Notes: generated by a model not told the origin, from the letters alone. 64,000 nucleotides of DNA from Pelomonas sp. Root405 (GCF_001425165.1 NZ_LMDU01000001.1:1-64000), one strand, 5' to 3'. Counted from the stretch's first letter, positions 1-8,043 are shown. Translations and numbers: made by a program.

Positions 1-159
1 CTGGCCGACGCCAAGACGGTGATGGCGCAGCTGCCCGCGGCCTTCGAGCACTTCACCAACGTGCATCCGCACTCGAGCCTGCGGATGCGGTCACCCAGAG
101 AGTTCAGGCAACATCAACAGCGCGTCACCCAGACCGGGAGCGCGTCAACCAGCGCATAG
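1..159 (+). CDS. IS3-family transposase OrfB, C-terminal fragment
   Basis: The reading frame is open from base 1 and ends in TAG at 157-159, giving 52 residues. It contains HPHSSLRMRSPREF, the typical end of the DDE integrase domain of IS3-family OrfB proteins (usually H-x-SL-x-x-SP-x-x-F). The rest of the transposase lies before the window, so whether the element is intact cannot be told. A terminal-repeat-like sequence follows a few bases after the stop, as expected for the right end of such an element. After the stem the tail is unusually polar and ragged, so the last 15 or so residues may not be original. Confidence 0.75.
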   Translation: MADAKTVMAQLPAAFEHFTNVHPHSSLRMRSPREFRQHQQRVTQTGSASTSA

Positions 160-163
160 ACCG

Positions 164-189
164 TGTCCGGTTATGCAGGGGCAAGATCA
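164..189. repeat. Probable right inverted repeat of the IS3-family element
   Basis: Just after the transposase stop is TGTCCGGTTATGCAGGGG followed by CAAGATCA. It resembles the GTCTGG...GGGGGC-type right ends of IS2/IS3-group elements. The left end is outside the window, so the repeat cannot be verified by pairing. Confidence 0.45.
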
Positions 190-1848
190 GCAATCTCTGA
201 AAACGTCGGGCAACCGAGCCTCTTGACGCGGGTCGCTGAGAGCCACGCTGCGCACCCCTTTCCGATCATGTTTCTGATGGTCGCGCCGCCCCCCTCCGGG
301 GTTCTGCTGGCCAACCAGAGCATCGCCCGACTCGGAGTCGTGCGTCCCCCCTGGGCTACGCCTGCCAGGCCTGAAAAATTACGGTGTTAAGAAGCTCCGC
401 CCGTTCGAAAAGATCACACCAGCGTACGGATGTTGGCGATGACATCAGAGGAACCTTCCCCGCGACCAGGCAAGCGGCGATGGTGGGGTCGGTCATGGGG
501 GCGGACTCAACCAGTCGACGCAACACATGCGGTTGAAAAGGGCAGACGAACCGATACCAGGAAACCGTATGGGAGGGCTCCAATGTCTCGGACGTACGAG
601 GCCGGCCGCCGAATCCCTGAACTGGCGACCGCCGGGGATGGAGAAGGCGTCCGAGCTCTCGCTTGTCGGCCTTTCGAGCTAGTCTGACTTCGGCACAAGG
701 GGTAAGGCGCGAGAGCCGGTACGACAAGAGGATCCACCTAACGCGCTGATTCACTGCGCCTCATCTTAGAGACCCCGACATGCGATGGCACGATTCCCAT
801 TCCCAGCGCACATTGCCCGCCCGAGCAGCCCGGCGATTGACCTCGTCGAGCCTGAGGCGTCCGACGCCCTTGCCGACTGTGGTGGCCACCACCCTCATGA
901 GCCGTTGGCTGGTCCGACTGGCCCGGCTCTTAGGCGGACACCGCATGTGAAACAACCCTCTTCGACACAGTCGCCGACGACGCAGGCATTGGAGCCTCCT
1001 TGATGGCCATCCACTTGACCACCTCTGAGAGGCTGCTTGCAGCGTCATCCGAAGCTGCGGCCGATTGCAGAGGCCCTGGCTTCAAGGTCGTAACGCACAA
1101 ACCGCCAGAGGCAGAGCGCAGCGTCCACCTACTTGGGCTGCGCCAGGCCCTGTCCGAGGGTGGCGGCATGATCGAGGCCGAGGTTCTGGTCGCAGTGTGG
1201 CGCGCGTACTGCAACCAACCGCCGTCTATGTTGGCACGGTGGATCGTGCAGCGCCAAGTGCTCTGCGTCGTCGTGGACGGTGCGTGTTGGTTGCCGATGT
1301 TCCGTGAGCGTCCAGCCACGCCACCTTGACCTAGCCCGGATGCGCCGCTACCGGTCCGCAGTGACCGCGCCGACGAAGGCCGACGCACTCCAAGAGGTTG
1401 AATGCGGCCAGCAGGAGGTACTTCTGGCCAGCAAGTCGTGGTCGCCGAGATAGCCGTAGGCAAACGCGAGCAGGTAGCGCTCGGCATGCCCGTCACAGAA
1501 CTGCTGGATGGTCTTGGCGACCAAGTTTGGCGGCACCCTTCGTTGAAGCGCGCACGGTCCGTCAGGCGCTGCAGGTATCCCGCTTGGATGGTGGCTTCGT
1601 GCACGGGAACCCAGCTGCCAGCCGCTGCAGAGCCGACGTCAACTTGACAGCGGGCCGGGACAGTACTTGACCGCGCTGCGTGAGCCTTCTTGGTTTCCTG
1701 ATTCATCGCCTGGCTCGTCGGACGGTCTGATGGCCGCGCGCCGGACACTGCGGCATGCACAGAGATCCGCATCTCTGCCGGAAGCGGTTTGGCCCACTTT
1801 TGGCCCACATGAGTTTGGCGCCATAGGCGCCTTTTGCGGCGAAAAATG
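190..1848. other. Gene-poor degraded region between IS remnant and tRNA-Arg
   Basis: I find no open frame here that I can defend. The longest frames on both strands give unstructured, Arg/Ser/Pro-rich translations with no recognisable motif, and none has a good ribosome site. On the minus strand, about 1348-1680 reads as two adjacent frames that look more protein-like (one includes QFCDGHAERYLLAFAYGYLG), which could be a frame-broken gene; I cannot name it. Position next to an IS end and the 3' end of a tRNA gene suggests a decayed integrated element. No integrase was found. Confidence 0.5.
1788..1808. repeat. Tandem TTTGGCCCAC direct repeat
   Basis: TTTGGCCCAC occurs at 1788-1797 and again at 1799-1808, one helical turn apart, about 80 bp from the 3' end of tRNA-Arg. 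Short direct repeats at this place resemble integrase arm-type sites, but no integrase or second att copy is visible, so this is only a suggestion. Confidence 0.35.
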
Positions 1849-1882
1849 CAAAAAGCCATGCATGTCAATGACTTGCATGGCT
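1849..1882 (-). terminator. Rho-independent terminator of tRNA-Arg
   Basis: Read on the minus strand, AGCCATGCA and TGCATGGCT form a perfect 9-bp stem around an 11-nt loop and are followed by a T-rich stretch. It lies 7 nt after the CCA end of the tRNA, in the right orientation to terminate it. Confidence 0.8.
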
Positions 1883-1888
1883 TGTGTC

Positions 1889-1964
1889 TGGTGCGCCCGG
1901 TTGGGATCGAACCAACAACCCCTGCCTTCGGAGGGCAGTACTCTATCCATTGAGCTACGGGCGC
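1889..1964 (-). tRNA. tRNA-Arg (anticodon CCG)
   Basis: The minus strand gives a full 76-nt cloverleaf. The acceptor stem is GCGCCCG pairing with CGGGCGC, the D-arm contains AGCTCAATGGATAGAGT, the anticodon stem CTGCC/GGCAG encloses the loop CTCCGAA (anticodon CCG), the T-arm is GGTTCGATCC, and an encoded CCA ends the gene. A possible -10 (TAGAAT on the minus strand, 1975-1980) lies just upstream. The 3' end faces the degraded IS-containing segment, as expected if the tRNA once served as an integration site. Confidence 0.96.
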
Positions 1965-2022
1965 GAAGCCGCGCATTCTAGCAGCGAGGGGTGTGGTGCC
2001 AGAGTGGCTCGGTTGGCCCGCC

Positions 2023-2028
2023 TATAAT
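2023..2028 (+). promoter_or_regulatory. -10 element before the cytochrome c gene
   Basis: A perfect TATAAT lies 72 bp before the ATG at 2100. No good -35 is evident 16-18 bp upstream, so the promoter may be weak or activated. Confidence 0.5.
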
Positions 2029-2099
2029 TCGCCGGTTTTTCGTGCCGCGCGCTGCGCCGGCACGAGCGAGCCAGAACGATGAGTCGACCAGAGGAATCC

Positions 2100-2639
2100 A
2101 TGAGCGCCAGCCACGATCACGACCACGACGACGCCCACACGGGGCCGATCAAGACGCCCAAGCAGCTCGCCTGGGCGGTGCTGTTCGCTTTCGTGGTGCC
2201 GATCATCGTCATCATCATGTTGGCCAATTACGTCAGCACGGCTGCCAAGCCTGCGGCCGGCACCGCGGCCTTCGATGCGCAGGCGGTGGCCGCGCGTATC
2301 GCGCGCGTCGGCCAGGTGGAGGTCAAGGACGTCAACGACGTCGCGACGATGAAGACCGGCGAGCAGGTCTTCCAGGCGCAGTGCGCGGCTTGTCACGCCA
2401 CCGGCGCTGCCGGCGCTCCCAAACTCGGCGATGCCGCGGCCTGGGGCCCGCGCATCAAGACTGGTTTCGATGCTCTGGTGCATTCCGCGTTGAATGGCAA
2501 GGGCAGCATGGGCCCGCAGGGCGGCGGCGACTTCAGCGACTTCGAGATCGCCCGCGCTGTCGTCTACGTCACCAACAGCAGTGGCGCCAAGTTCGCCGAG
2601 CCGCAGATGGCCGCACCGGCCGCGTCGGCTGCCCAGTAA
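2100..2639 (+). CDS. Membrane-anchored cytochrome c5-like protein
   Basis: A 179-residue monohaem c-type cytochrome that probably carries electrons in the periplasm towards a terminal oxidase or another c-type partner. The His/Asp-rich N-terminus is followed by one transmembrane helix (about residues 24-44) acting as an uncleaved anchor. The haem site CAACH is at residues 95-99, and the likely Met axial ligand lies in SMGPQGG near residue 137, the pattern of the cytochrome c5 / CycA class. I chose the ATG at 2100 because AGAGGA lies 6-7 nt before it; an in-frame ATG at 2079 has no such site. The gene stands alone between tRNA-Arg and a terminator. Confidence 0.9.
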   Translation: MSASHDHDHDDAHTGPIKTPKQLAWAVLFAFVVPIIVIIMLANYVSTAAKPAAGTAAFDAQAVAARIARVGQVEVKDVNDVATMKTGEQVFQAQCAACHATGAAGAPKLGDAAAWGPRIKTGFDALVHSALNGKGSMGPQGGGDFSDFEIARAVVYVTNSSGAKFAEPQMAAPAASAAQ

Positions 2640-2662
2640 CGCTGGCGTTTGCTGGACCGCAC

Positions 2663-2690
2663 AGGGCTGCTTCGGCAGCCCTTGTCGTTT
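2663..2690 (+). terminator. Terminator after the cytochrome c gene
   Basis: GGGCTGC-TTCG-GCAGCCC is a 7-bp stem closed by a stable TTCG tetraloop and followed by TTGTCGTTT. It begins about 25 nt after the stop at 2639. Confidence 0.8.
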
Positions 2691-2697
2691 CTGGCGC

Positions 2698-3870
2698 TCA
2701 GGGGCAGAGCGCGGCCGGCGGCAGCAGCGCCGCCAGGTCGACGGCGTCGCCGGTCTGCAGCAGCTTGAAGTCGGGCTTGAAGCGGCTGAGCTGGCTGGCT
2801 TCGATGCGTTGCAAAGGCCAACCCAGCGCCTGCAATGTGCTGCGTGACAGCCGCAGTTCGACCTCGGTGCTGCGGCCGTCCAGTGTGACGGCGGCGCTGA
2901 CCTGACGCGCCTCCTGCGTGCCGCGCAAACGGGCGGCCAGGCTGTGGACGGCACCGGCCGCGGGGGCGCTGTCGAGCTGCACCGAGAAGCCCAACACGAC
3001 TTCGCGCACACAGGCCGGCAGGCCCTCGGCCTTCAGGCCCGTGAAGCGGAGCTGTGCTTGCGCCGCACCGACGTGGACACGGCGCGCAACGAGCAGCGGG
3101 GCGGCGGCACCCGGCGGTTGCCAGGCGGCTTGAATTTCATAGCCTCCGGCCGCCGGCGGTCGCCATTGCGCGAAGTAGGCGCCGGGCTCGGTGCTGATGC
3201 GCGCGCCGGTCGGGCCGGCCAGGTCCTGGCGCGCCTGCAGTTCGGCGGCGGTAGCGGCCGGCTGCAGCGGCGTCGCGCGCACGGCCAGCGTGGCGGGCTG
3301 CGTCACCGGGCGTCCCATATCCGTGGGGCGCACCGTCAGCAGCAGGGGCTGGCCGGCGGCGATGCTGTCGCCCGCGCTCCACATCGCGAGCGAAAAGCGC
3401 GGCAGCACGCGATAGCTCAGCGTCAGCTGGCCAGGTGATGAGGTGGGGGCGCTGCGTTCCAGGCGCAGCTGCCATCGGCCGGGCACGGGGCGCAGCACCT
3501 CGGGCAACGGAATGGCCTCGCCCAGTGCGGGCTGCGCTGTCTGCGCGCGGGGCACAGCGCCCAGCTCGGCCGGCGTGCGGCGCCAGACTTCGGTGCCGCG
3601 GGGGTCGACCAGCACGATGGCGCTCAGCGCCACGCTGCTGCGCAGCGTGCTGAAGACGAGGCGACCGCTGCCATCGCCGCCGACCTCAATCGCCACGCTT
3701 GACGTGGCGCCGGCGGTCAGCGCCTGCTGGACCAGCCTGGGCGCCGGCTCGGGCGGAGCGACCGTGGCGATGTCGGCCGCTGCCGCGCTGAAAGTCGCGG
3801 CCGTGGCGAACACAGCCAGCCAGTGCCGCGGCTGCGGTGTCAGTTGCGGGGGCAGCTGCCTGCGGCGCAT
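2698..3870 (-). CDS. Exported protein, dockerin-less relative of the upstream gene product
   Basis: A 390-residue protein of unknown function. A basic start and a hydrophobic stretch ending in SAAAA (about residues 17-32) look like a signal peptide, so the product is probably periplasmic or secreted. The body is beta-rich. Several blocks recur in the same order as in the dockerin-tailed protein upstream: VDPRGTEV versus LNPQGQTV, PGRWQLRLE versus NGDWTVRAD, then EPGAYFAQW versus DPGTYQLLG. This suggests the two are distant paralogues, this one without a dockerin. It is the last gene of a four-gene minus-strand operon and overlaps the preceding gene by 31 bp, so translation is probably coupled. 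Confidence 0.7.
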   Translation of the reverse strand: MRRRQLPPQLTPQPRHWLAVFATAATFSAAAADIATVAPPEPAPRLVQQALTAGATSSVAIEVGGDGSGRLVFSTLRSSVALSAIVLVDPRGTEVWRRTPAELGAVPRAQTAQPALGEAIPLPEVLRPVPGRWQLRLERSAPTSSPGQLTLSYRVLPRFSLAMWSAGDSIAAGQPLLLTVRPTDMGRPVTQPATLAVRATPLQPAATAAELQARQDLAGPTGARISTEPGAYFAQWRPPAAGGYEIQAAWQPPGAAAPLLVARRVHVGAAQAQLRFTGLKAEGLPACVREVVLGFSVQLDSAPAAGAVHSLAARLRGTQEARQVSAAVTLDGRSTEVELRLSRSTLQALGWPLQRIEASQLSRFKPDFKLLQTGDAVDLAALLPPAALCP

Positions 3871-5555
3871 TGGCGATTGACTGCTTCTCGGGCATCGAGG
3901 AGGTCGATCTTGCCATCGCCGTTGAGGTCGCGGCGGTCGCCCGGCACGCGTGGCACCTGGCCGCGCGATTGGGTGACGATGTCGCGGTCCGCCGCGCCCA
4001 CCGCGCCGTCACCGCTGAGGTCGCCGGTGATGGTGGGGAAGAACTGCCAGCGCGAGAAATCGCTGCTCGACACCGGCACGCGCGAGGCCTGCGCGCTGCG
4101 GTTGCCGCTGCCGACGACCAGCACCGAGTCGATGGTGAAGGGGCCGTCACTGACCTGCAGACGATCCGCCAGCACAGTGGCGTTGACATTGTTCGCGCCG
4201 ACGGCAAGCGCGGGGTTGAGGCCGAACTGACCGACCTCGACACCCTTGTTGTCGATGACCTTGAACGACACCTGGTAGTTGCCGGCCGCGGTGACGCGGA
4301 TCGGCAGCGTGAAGCTGAGCTGGCCGATGAACCGACCACGCAGTCCAGTGGCGACCGTGGCGCTGCTGTTGATCTCGATGGGGTCGGCGCAGAGCTGGTT
4401 CAGCGCGATGCTGGGGAAGCTGAAGGCCGCGGCCTTGCGCAGCTCCAGCCAGGGCTGGCCGGCGATGAAGGACAGCACGTCGAGTGGGTCGACGCTGAAC
4501 ACGCCGCCTTCACCGAATTGGCTGCGGATCTCGGCCGCGCTGAAACTCATGCGGGTGTTGACCGCGCCCGGCGCGTCGAGGGCCGCGCTGCTGCGCTTGA
4601 CCAGCGTCTTGCCGCTGGCACTCTTCAGCGTCGCGGCGGTGGCATAGGTGCCGGCCAGGCTGGCGCTGCCTGCCGTGTCGACATGCAGGTTGGCCACGCA
4701 GCCGCCGCTGCCGTTGGTGACCGAGCCGCTGACGCTGCCGAGCTGGTAGTTGGCGGGCACGATCTCGACGATGGCCTGGGCGCTGCGCTGGGCCATGCCG
4801 CCAGGCTGGGGAATGCTGACTTCGCCGAGCAGCTGATAGGTGCCAGGGTCGGTGAACACGGTGCCCTGGCTGTAGATGCCGTCGCCAGCAAGGCCGTCGT
4901 AGTCGGCCGGCTGGCCCGAGTCGCGCGCGTTCAGCACGAGCGGTGGGCCGCCGTCCTTGCTGACGCTGATGCTGGGCGTCAGTCCGGTGACTGGCTGGCC
5001 GTTGTTGACGACCAGCAGGCCCAGCGGCACGGGGTTGCCGACGCGGTAGACGTTCGAGCTCAGCACCAGGCCGACCTGCAGCGTGGACTGGGCGTAGGTG
5101 GTGAGCAGCGCGACGGTGGGATGGGGCGAGGCGGGGAAGTCGGCGCGCACCGTCCAGTCGCCGTTGGCGGGCGTGGCGATGTCGGGCGTCAGGAACTGGC
5201 CGCCGGGCAGGGGCGGCGTCAGCGCGGCGCCGTCCAGGAAGCCGACGTTGGGGTCGCCGGGCGCGAACACGGTCTGGCCTTGCGGGTTCAGCACAGTGAG
5301 CGTGACGCCGGGCACGGGCACGGTCACCTGCAGGCGCATGCTGGCCAGCGCTGACACCGGCAGCTTGAAGCTGGCCGAGGTCTGGCCGCTGACGATGGGT
5401 GAGGCCTGCGTGACCGGCAGGCCGACGGCGGCCTGACCTTGCTGGGCCTGGGCGGGCATGACGGCGGGCAGCGTGGCCAGCAAGGCCGCGGTGGCCAGTG
5501 GCAGCAGGCGGGCGAAGCGGCCGGCGGCGCGGTGGGGGCGGATGGTCTTGCTCAT
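3840..5555 (-). CDS. Exported beta-rich protein with C-terminal dockerin-like domain
   Basis: A 571-residue protein. Residues 1-40 form a signal peptide (Arg-rich start, Leu/Ala core, cleavage near PAQAQ). The middle consists of beta-sandwich-like repeats, with a DYDGLAGDGIYS block of the type found in bacterial surface proteins. The last 60 residues hold two calcium-loop segments, DLSGDGAVGAAD and DLNGDGKIDLLD, separated by about 20 residues; this is the type I dockerin signature. Dockerins bind cohesins, and a cohesin-like PEP-CTERM protein is encoded two genes upstream. I chose the ATG at 5555 because it precedes the signal peptide; a longer frame to 5735 only overlaps the previous gene. 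There is a 7-bp gap to the lipase-like gene, so an operon is likely. Confidence 0.82.
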   Translation of the reverse strand: MSKTIRPHRAAGRFARLLPLATAALLATLPAVMPAQAQQGQAAVGLPVTQASPIVSGQTSASFKLPVSALASMRLQVTVPVPGVTLTVLNPQGQTVFAPGDPNVGFLDGAALTPPLPGGQFLTPDIATPANGDWTVRADFPASPHPTVALLTTYAQSTLQVGLVLSSNVYRVGNPVPLGLLVVNNGQPVTGLTPSISVSKDGGPPLVLNARDSGQPADYDGLAGDGIYSQGTVFTDPGTYQLLGEVSIPQPGGMAQRSAQAIVEIVPANYQLGSVSGSVTNGSGGCVANLHVDTAGSASLAGTYATAATLKSASGKTLVKRSSAALDAPGAVNTRMSFSAAEIRSQFGEGGVFSVDPLDVLSFIAGQPWLELRKAAAFSFPSIALNQLCADPIEINSSATVATGLRGRFIGQLSFTLPIRVTAAGNYQVSFKVIDNKGVEVGQFGLNPALAVGANNVNATVLADRLQVSDGPFTIDSVLVVGSGNRSAQASRVPVSSSDFSRWQFFPTITGDLSGDGAVGAADRDIVTQSRGQVPRVPGDRRDLNGDGKIDLLDAREAVNRQCAAGSCPRN

Positions 5556-5562
5556 GTCGGCC

Positions 5563-7089
5563 TCAGCGCAGCGGGATTGCCTTGTCCAGGATCTTGCGGA
5601 CATTGCCCGCGTTCTTGACCGTGGAGTGATTGGTGCTGGCGTTGTTGCCCAGCGGCGTGCCCCAGCCGGGGTTGGCGCTCGTGAAGCCCACCACCACGTC
5701 GTTGGGGTTGGGCGCGGGCGCAGCCACCGTGGCATAGGTCAGCACGGTGATCGGCGGAACGTCGGGGTTGAAAGTCGGCAGCACCTCGAAGTTGAGTTGC
5801 ACGGCCGACGCGTAGCTGCAGATGGACTGGTAGGCCAGGCGCAGCGCGTTGTAGGTGTAGGTGCCGATCAGTGGCACGCCGCTGATCGGGTTCATCGGGT
5901 CGATCTGGCCGTTGGTGGGCGCGCTGCCGCACATCGGACCGGCATCGGCGCCGACGGTGTAGGTGTTGGCGACGTTGCCACGGATGCCGGCCGCGATGGC
6001 GTTGTTGGCCGACGTCGTCGTCAGGTCGACCAGCCCGGGCGGCTGCGGTCCGGCGCCAAAGCCGCTGGCCATGCCGGCCACCGTGCTGCTGACGAAGCTC
6101 TGCGCGAAGCCGTTGGGGTCGGCGCCGTTGTTGGTATAGATGTTGGCGACGGCGCGCTGCAGCAGCGTGAGGTCGGCCACCACCGAGCCGCGGTGCGGCG
6201 TGGACAGCGTGCCCAGTGATAGCACCTCGAAGGCCGGCGCACTGATGGCGGCCAGCGCCTGGCTGTCCAGGCCGCCCTTGCTGTGGACGATGAGGTTGAC
6301 CTTCTTGGCCTTGTAGGTGTCCAGGTAGCCCTGGATCTGCGACTTGAGGCCGACGGCGTTGTCGGCCACCGCGCCGTTGGGGTTGGCGGTGGAGAAGCGT
6401 TCGTACAGCACGCCGGCCTTGTCCATCTCGGCAATCACGCCGGGGGCGTCGGCGTTCAGCCAGGTGTCGCGGTTGGCCGCGATGCCGTGGGCCAGCACGA
6501 ACGGATAGGCGGCCTGGAACTCGACGCCCACCCAGTCGATGCTCATGCACCAGTACTCGTCGGTGTTGGCGGTGTCGATGTCGACCTTGAACTCGTTCAG
6601 CGCGCCTTGCGCGACGTCGCGGCCGGCAAACTTCACCTTGGCGATGTCGATCTCGAAGCTGTCGTTCACCCAGGTGTTGTTGAAGCCGGAGAGGGTCTGG
6701 ATGAACTCGCCGTTCCAGGACAGGCGGTCCACCTCGGGCTGGTAGGTACCGTCGGTGACGGCCTTGTCGTCGATGTCGTAGACCGGGAAGGAGACCTTGA
6801 CCCGCGGGCCAATGACCTTGTCGGCAATCAGCTTGGCGAGCTTGCCCGACTGGATTCGGCCATCGGCGTCGAGCATGCTGTCGTTGACCGGTGCCGGCAC
6901 CTTCAGCTGCACGACGAGCGGCCCGCCGCTGCGATAGGTGCAGCCGGTGTCCAGGCCACCGCCACTGTTCTTCACGTATTTGCCCATGTCCTCGCTGGGC
7001 GGTGGGAAGGGCGACGAGGTCTGGGCATGGCTCGCGCAGACGCAAGCCCCCAGCAGCCAGGCAGCAAGCGCCTGTGGGCTAGGCTTCAT
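5563..7089 (-). CDS. Secreted lipase/esterase-like alpha/beta hydrolase
   Basis: A 508-residue protein with a signal peptide (about residues 1-22, ending SHAQ). The catalytic half shows the lipase oxyanion block FVLAHGIAAN (HG at 201-202) and a nucleophile elbow LIVHSKGGLDS with Ser270. The elbow reads V-H-S-K-G-G, so the usual first Gly of G-x-S-x-G is Val; the GG after Ser still matches bacterial triacylglycerol lipases. The 190 residues before the hydrolase domain are not recognised and may bind a substrate or partner. The gene lies between the cohesin-like and dockerin-tailed genes with gaps of 21 and 7 bp, suggesting work in the same surface assembly. It has no dockerin of its own. The substrate cannot be predicted. 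Confidence 0.82.
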   Translation of the reverse strand: MKPSPQALAAWLLGACVCASHAQTSSPFPPPSEDMGKYVKNSGGGLDTGCTYRSGGPLVVQLKVPAPVNDSMLDADGRIQSGKLAKLIADKVIGPRVKVSFPVYDIDDKAVTDGTYQPEVDRLSWNGEFIQTLSGFNNTWVNDSFEIDIAKVKFAGRDVAQGALNEFKVDIDTANTDEYWCMSIDWVGVEFQAAYPFVLAHGIAANRDTWLNADAPGVIAEMDKAGVLYERFSTANPNGAVADNAVGLKSQIQGYLDTYKAKKVNLIVHSKGGLDSQALAAISAPAFEVLSLGTLSTPHRGSVVADLTLLQRAVANIYTNNGADPNGFAQSFVSSTVAGMASGFGAGPQPPGLVDLTTTSANNAIAAGIRGNVANTYTVGADAGPMCGSAPTNGQIDPMNPISGVPLIGTYTYNALRLAYQSICSYASAVQLNFEVLPTFNPDVPPITVLTYATVAAPAPNPNDVVVGFTSANPGWGTPLGNNASTNHSTVKNAGNVRKILDKAIPLR

Positions 7090-7110
7090 GGGGTGTCTCC
7101 GGTGGAGGTG

Positions 7111-8043
7111 TCAGTTCGCCGAGAAGGTCGGCGCGTTCACTTTGATGGCATCGCCGCGTGGCAGTGCCTGGCCGCGCAGGCGCTGGCCGACCTTGTCGGC
7201 CGTCAGCGCGGGGCCGACGGTGACCCAGTACTCGCGGCCGTCGTCGGCGCGCACCTTGGCGCGTGTGCCGGCGACCTCGATGACGCGCACGTCGATGGGC
7301 GTGGGCTCGGCCGCCTTGGCTGCCGCCTGAGTCTGGGCGTGACTGGCCAGCGGGGCCGCCAGCGCGAGGCTCACCGCCAGTGCGGCGCGGCCCGCGCGCA
7401 TCGATTGCCAGCGTGCCCAGACGGCGCCGAGCAGTGCGACCAGCGCAAGCGCCAGTGCCGCCGGCTCGGGGACGGTGTTGCCGCCGCCGCCCTGGGGGTC
7501 GATGACGAGCGCGGCGCGGGCGCTGATGAAACTGAGGTTGATCGGCAGGCCGGTGCCATCGACGAACTGCAGCAGCGGGTCGGCCAGATCGACGACGAAG
7601 TCAGTACCCGAGCTGGCCTGCAGCGCGATGAAGGTGAGGGTCAGGAAGTCGAAGGCGTCAGCCTGCTGCGCGTCGAGCACGGCGGTCGAATTGCCCGAGA
7701 GACCGAAGGCGTCGACAACGCCGCTGGCGGCCGTCGCATCGCCGATGAAGCCCAGGCCGGCAGGCTCGGGCAGGTCGAGCATGTTGCTGGCGCTGCCGGC
7801 ATCGATGAAGCCAAAGCTCTGGAACTGCAGCAGGCTGTTGTCGTAGCGCAGGTCGAGATCGAAGCCGGCGAGCGAACCGATGCCGCCCTGGTGCAGGCCT
7901 GCGACGGCAAAGCTCAGCGTGACGCTGGAGCCGACCGTCACATGACTCGCGGACGACGACAGGTTGACGGTTGCGGCCGACACGGCACCCACCCAACCCA
8001 GCACCGCACAAACGACGGCGCGACGAAGACTGATCAGCCGCAT
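7111..8043 (-). CDS. Cohesin-like PEP-CTERM protein with extra C-terminal domain
   Basis: A 310-residue protein. Residues 1-23 are a signal peptide. Residues about 25-185 resemble a cohesin fold (VTVGSSVTLSFAVAG, then FDLDLRYDNSLLQFQS). Residues 191-213 are a PEP-CTERM sorting signal: VPEP, a hydrophobic helix, then an Arg-containing tail. In this family an exosortase recognises the motif and an archaeosortase/exosortase-like step releases or anchors the protein at the surface. Unusually the frame runs on for almost 100 residues. That extension begins with a second signal-peptide-like segment (Met215, Leu/Ala core, ASHAQ) and a small soluble domain, as if a second exported protein had been fused. 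This is the first gene of the operon with the lipase-like and dockerin genes. Confidence 0.8.
   Translation of the reverse strand: MRLISLRRAVVCAVLGWVGAVSAATVNLSSSASHVTVGSSVTLSFAVAGLHQGGIGSLAGFDLDLRYDNSLLQFQSFGFIDAGSASNMLDLPEPAGLGFIGDATAASGVVDAFGLSGNSTAVLDAQQADAFDFLTLTFIALQASSGTDFVVDLADPLLQFVDGTGLPINLSFISARAALVIDPQGGGGNTVPEPAALALALVALLGAVWARWQSMRAGRAALAVSLALAAPLASHAQTQAAAKAAEPTPIDVRVIEVAGTRAKVRADDGREYWVTVGPALTADKVGQRLRGQALPRGDAIKVNAPTFSAN

Noticed and set aside
930-1976. Minus-strand frame of 348 codons covering tRNA-Arg
   Set aside because: It begins inside the tRNA (the translation APVAQWIEYCPPKAG is a common artefact of a tRNA-Arg gene) and crosses the tRNA terminator.
3837-5354. Long plus-strand frame (505 codons) over the dockerin gene
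   Set aside because: It is the antisense of a protein with clear signal peptide and dockerin. The translation is dominated by Ala/Gly/Arg/His-rich stretches, as expected for a shadow in high-GC DNA.
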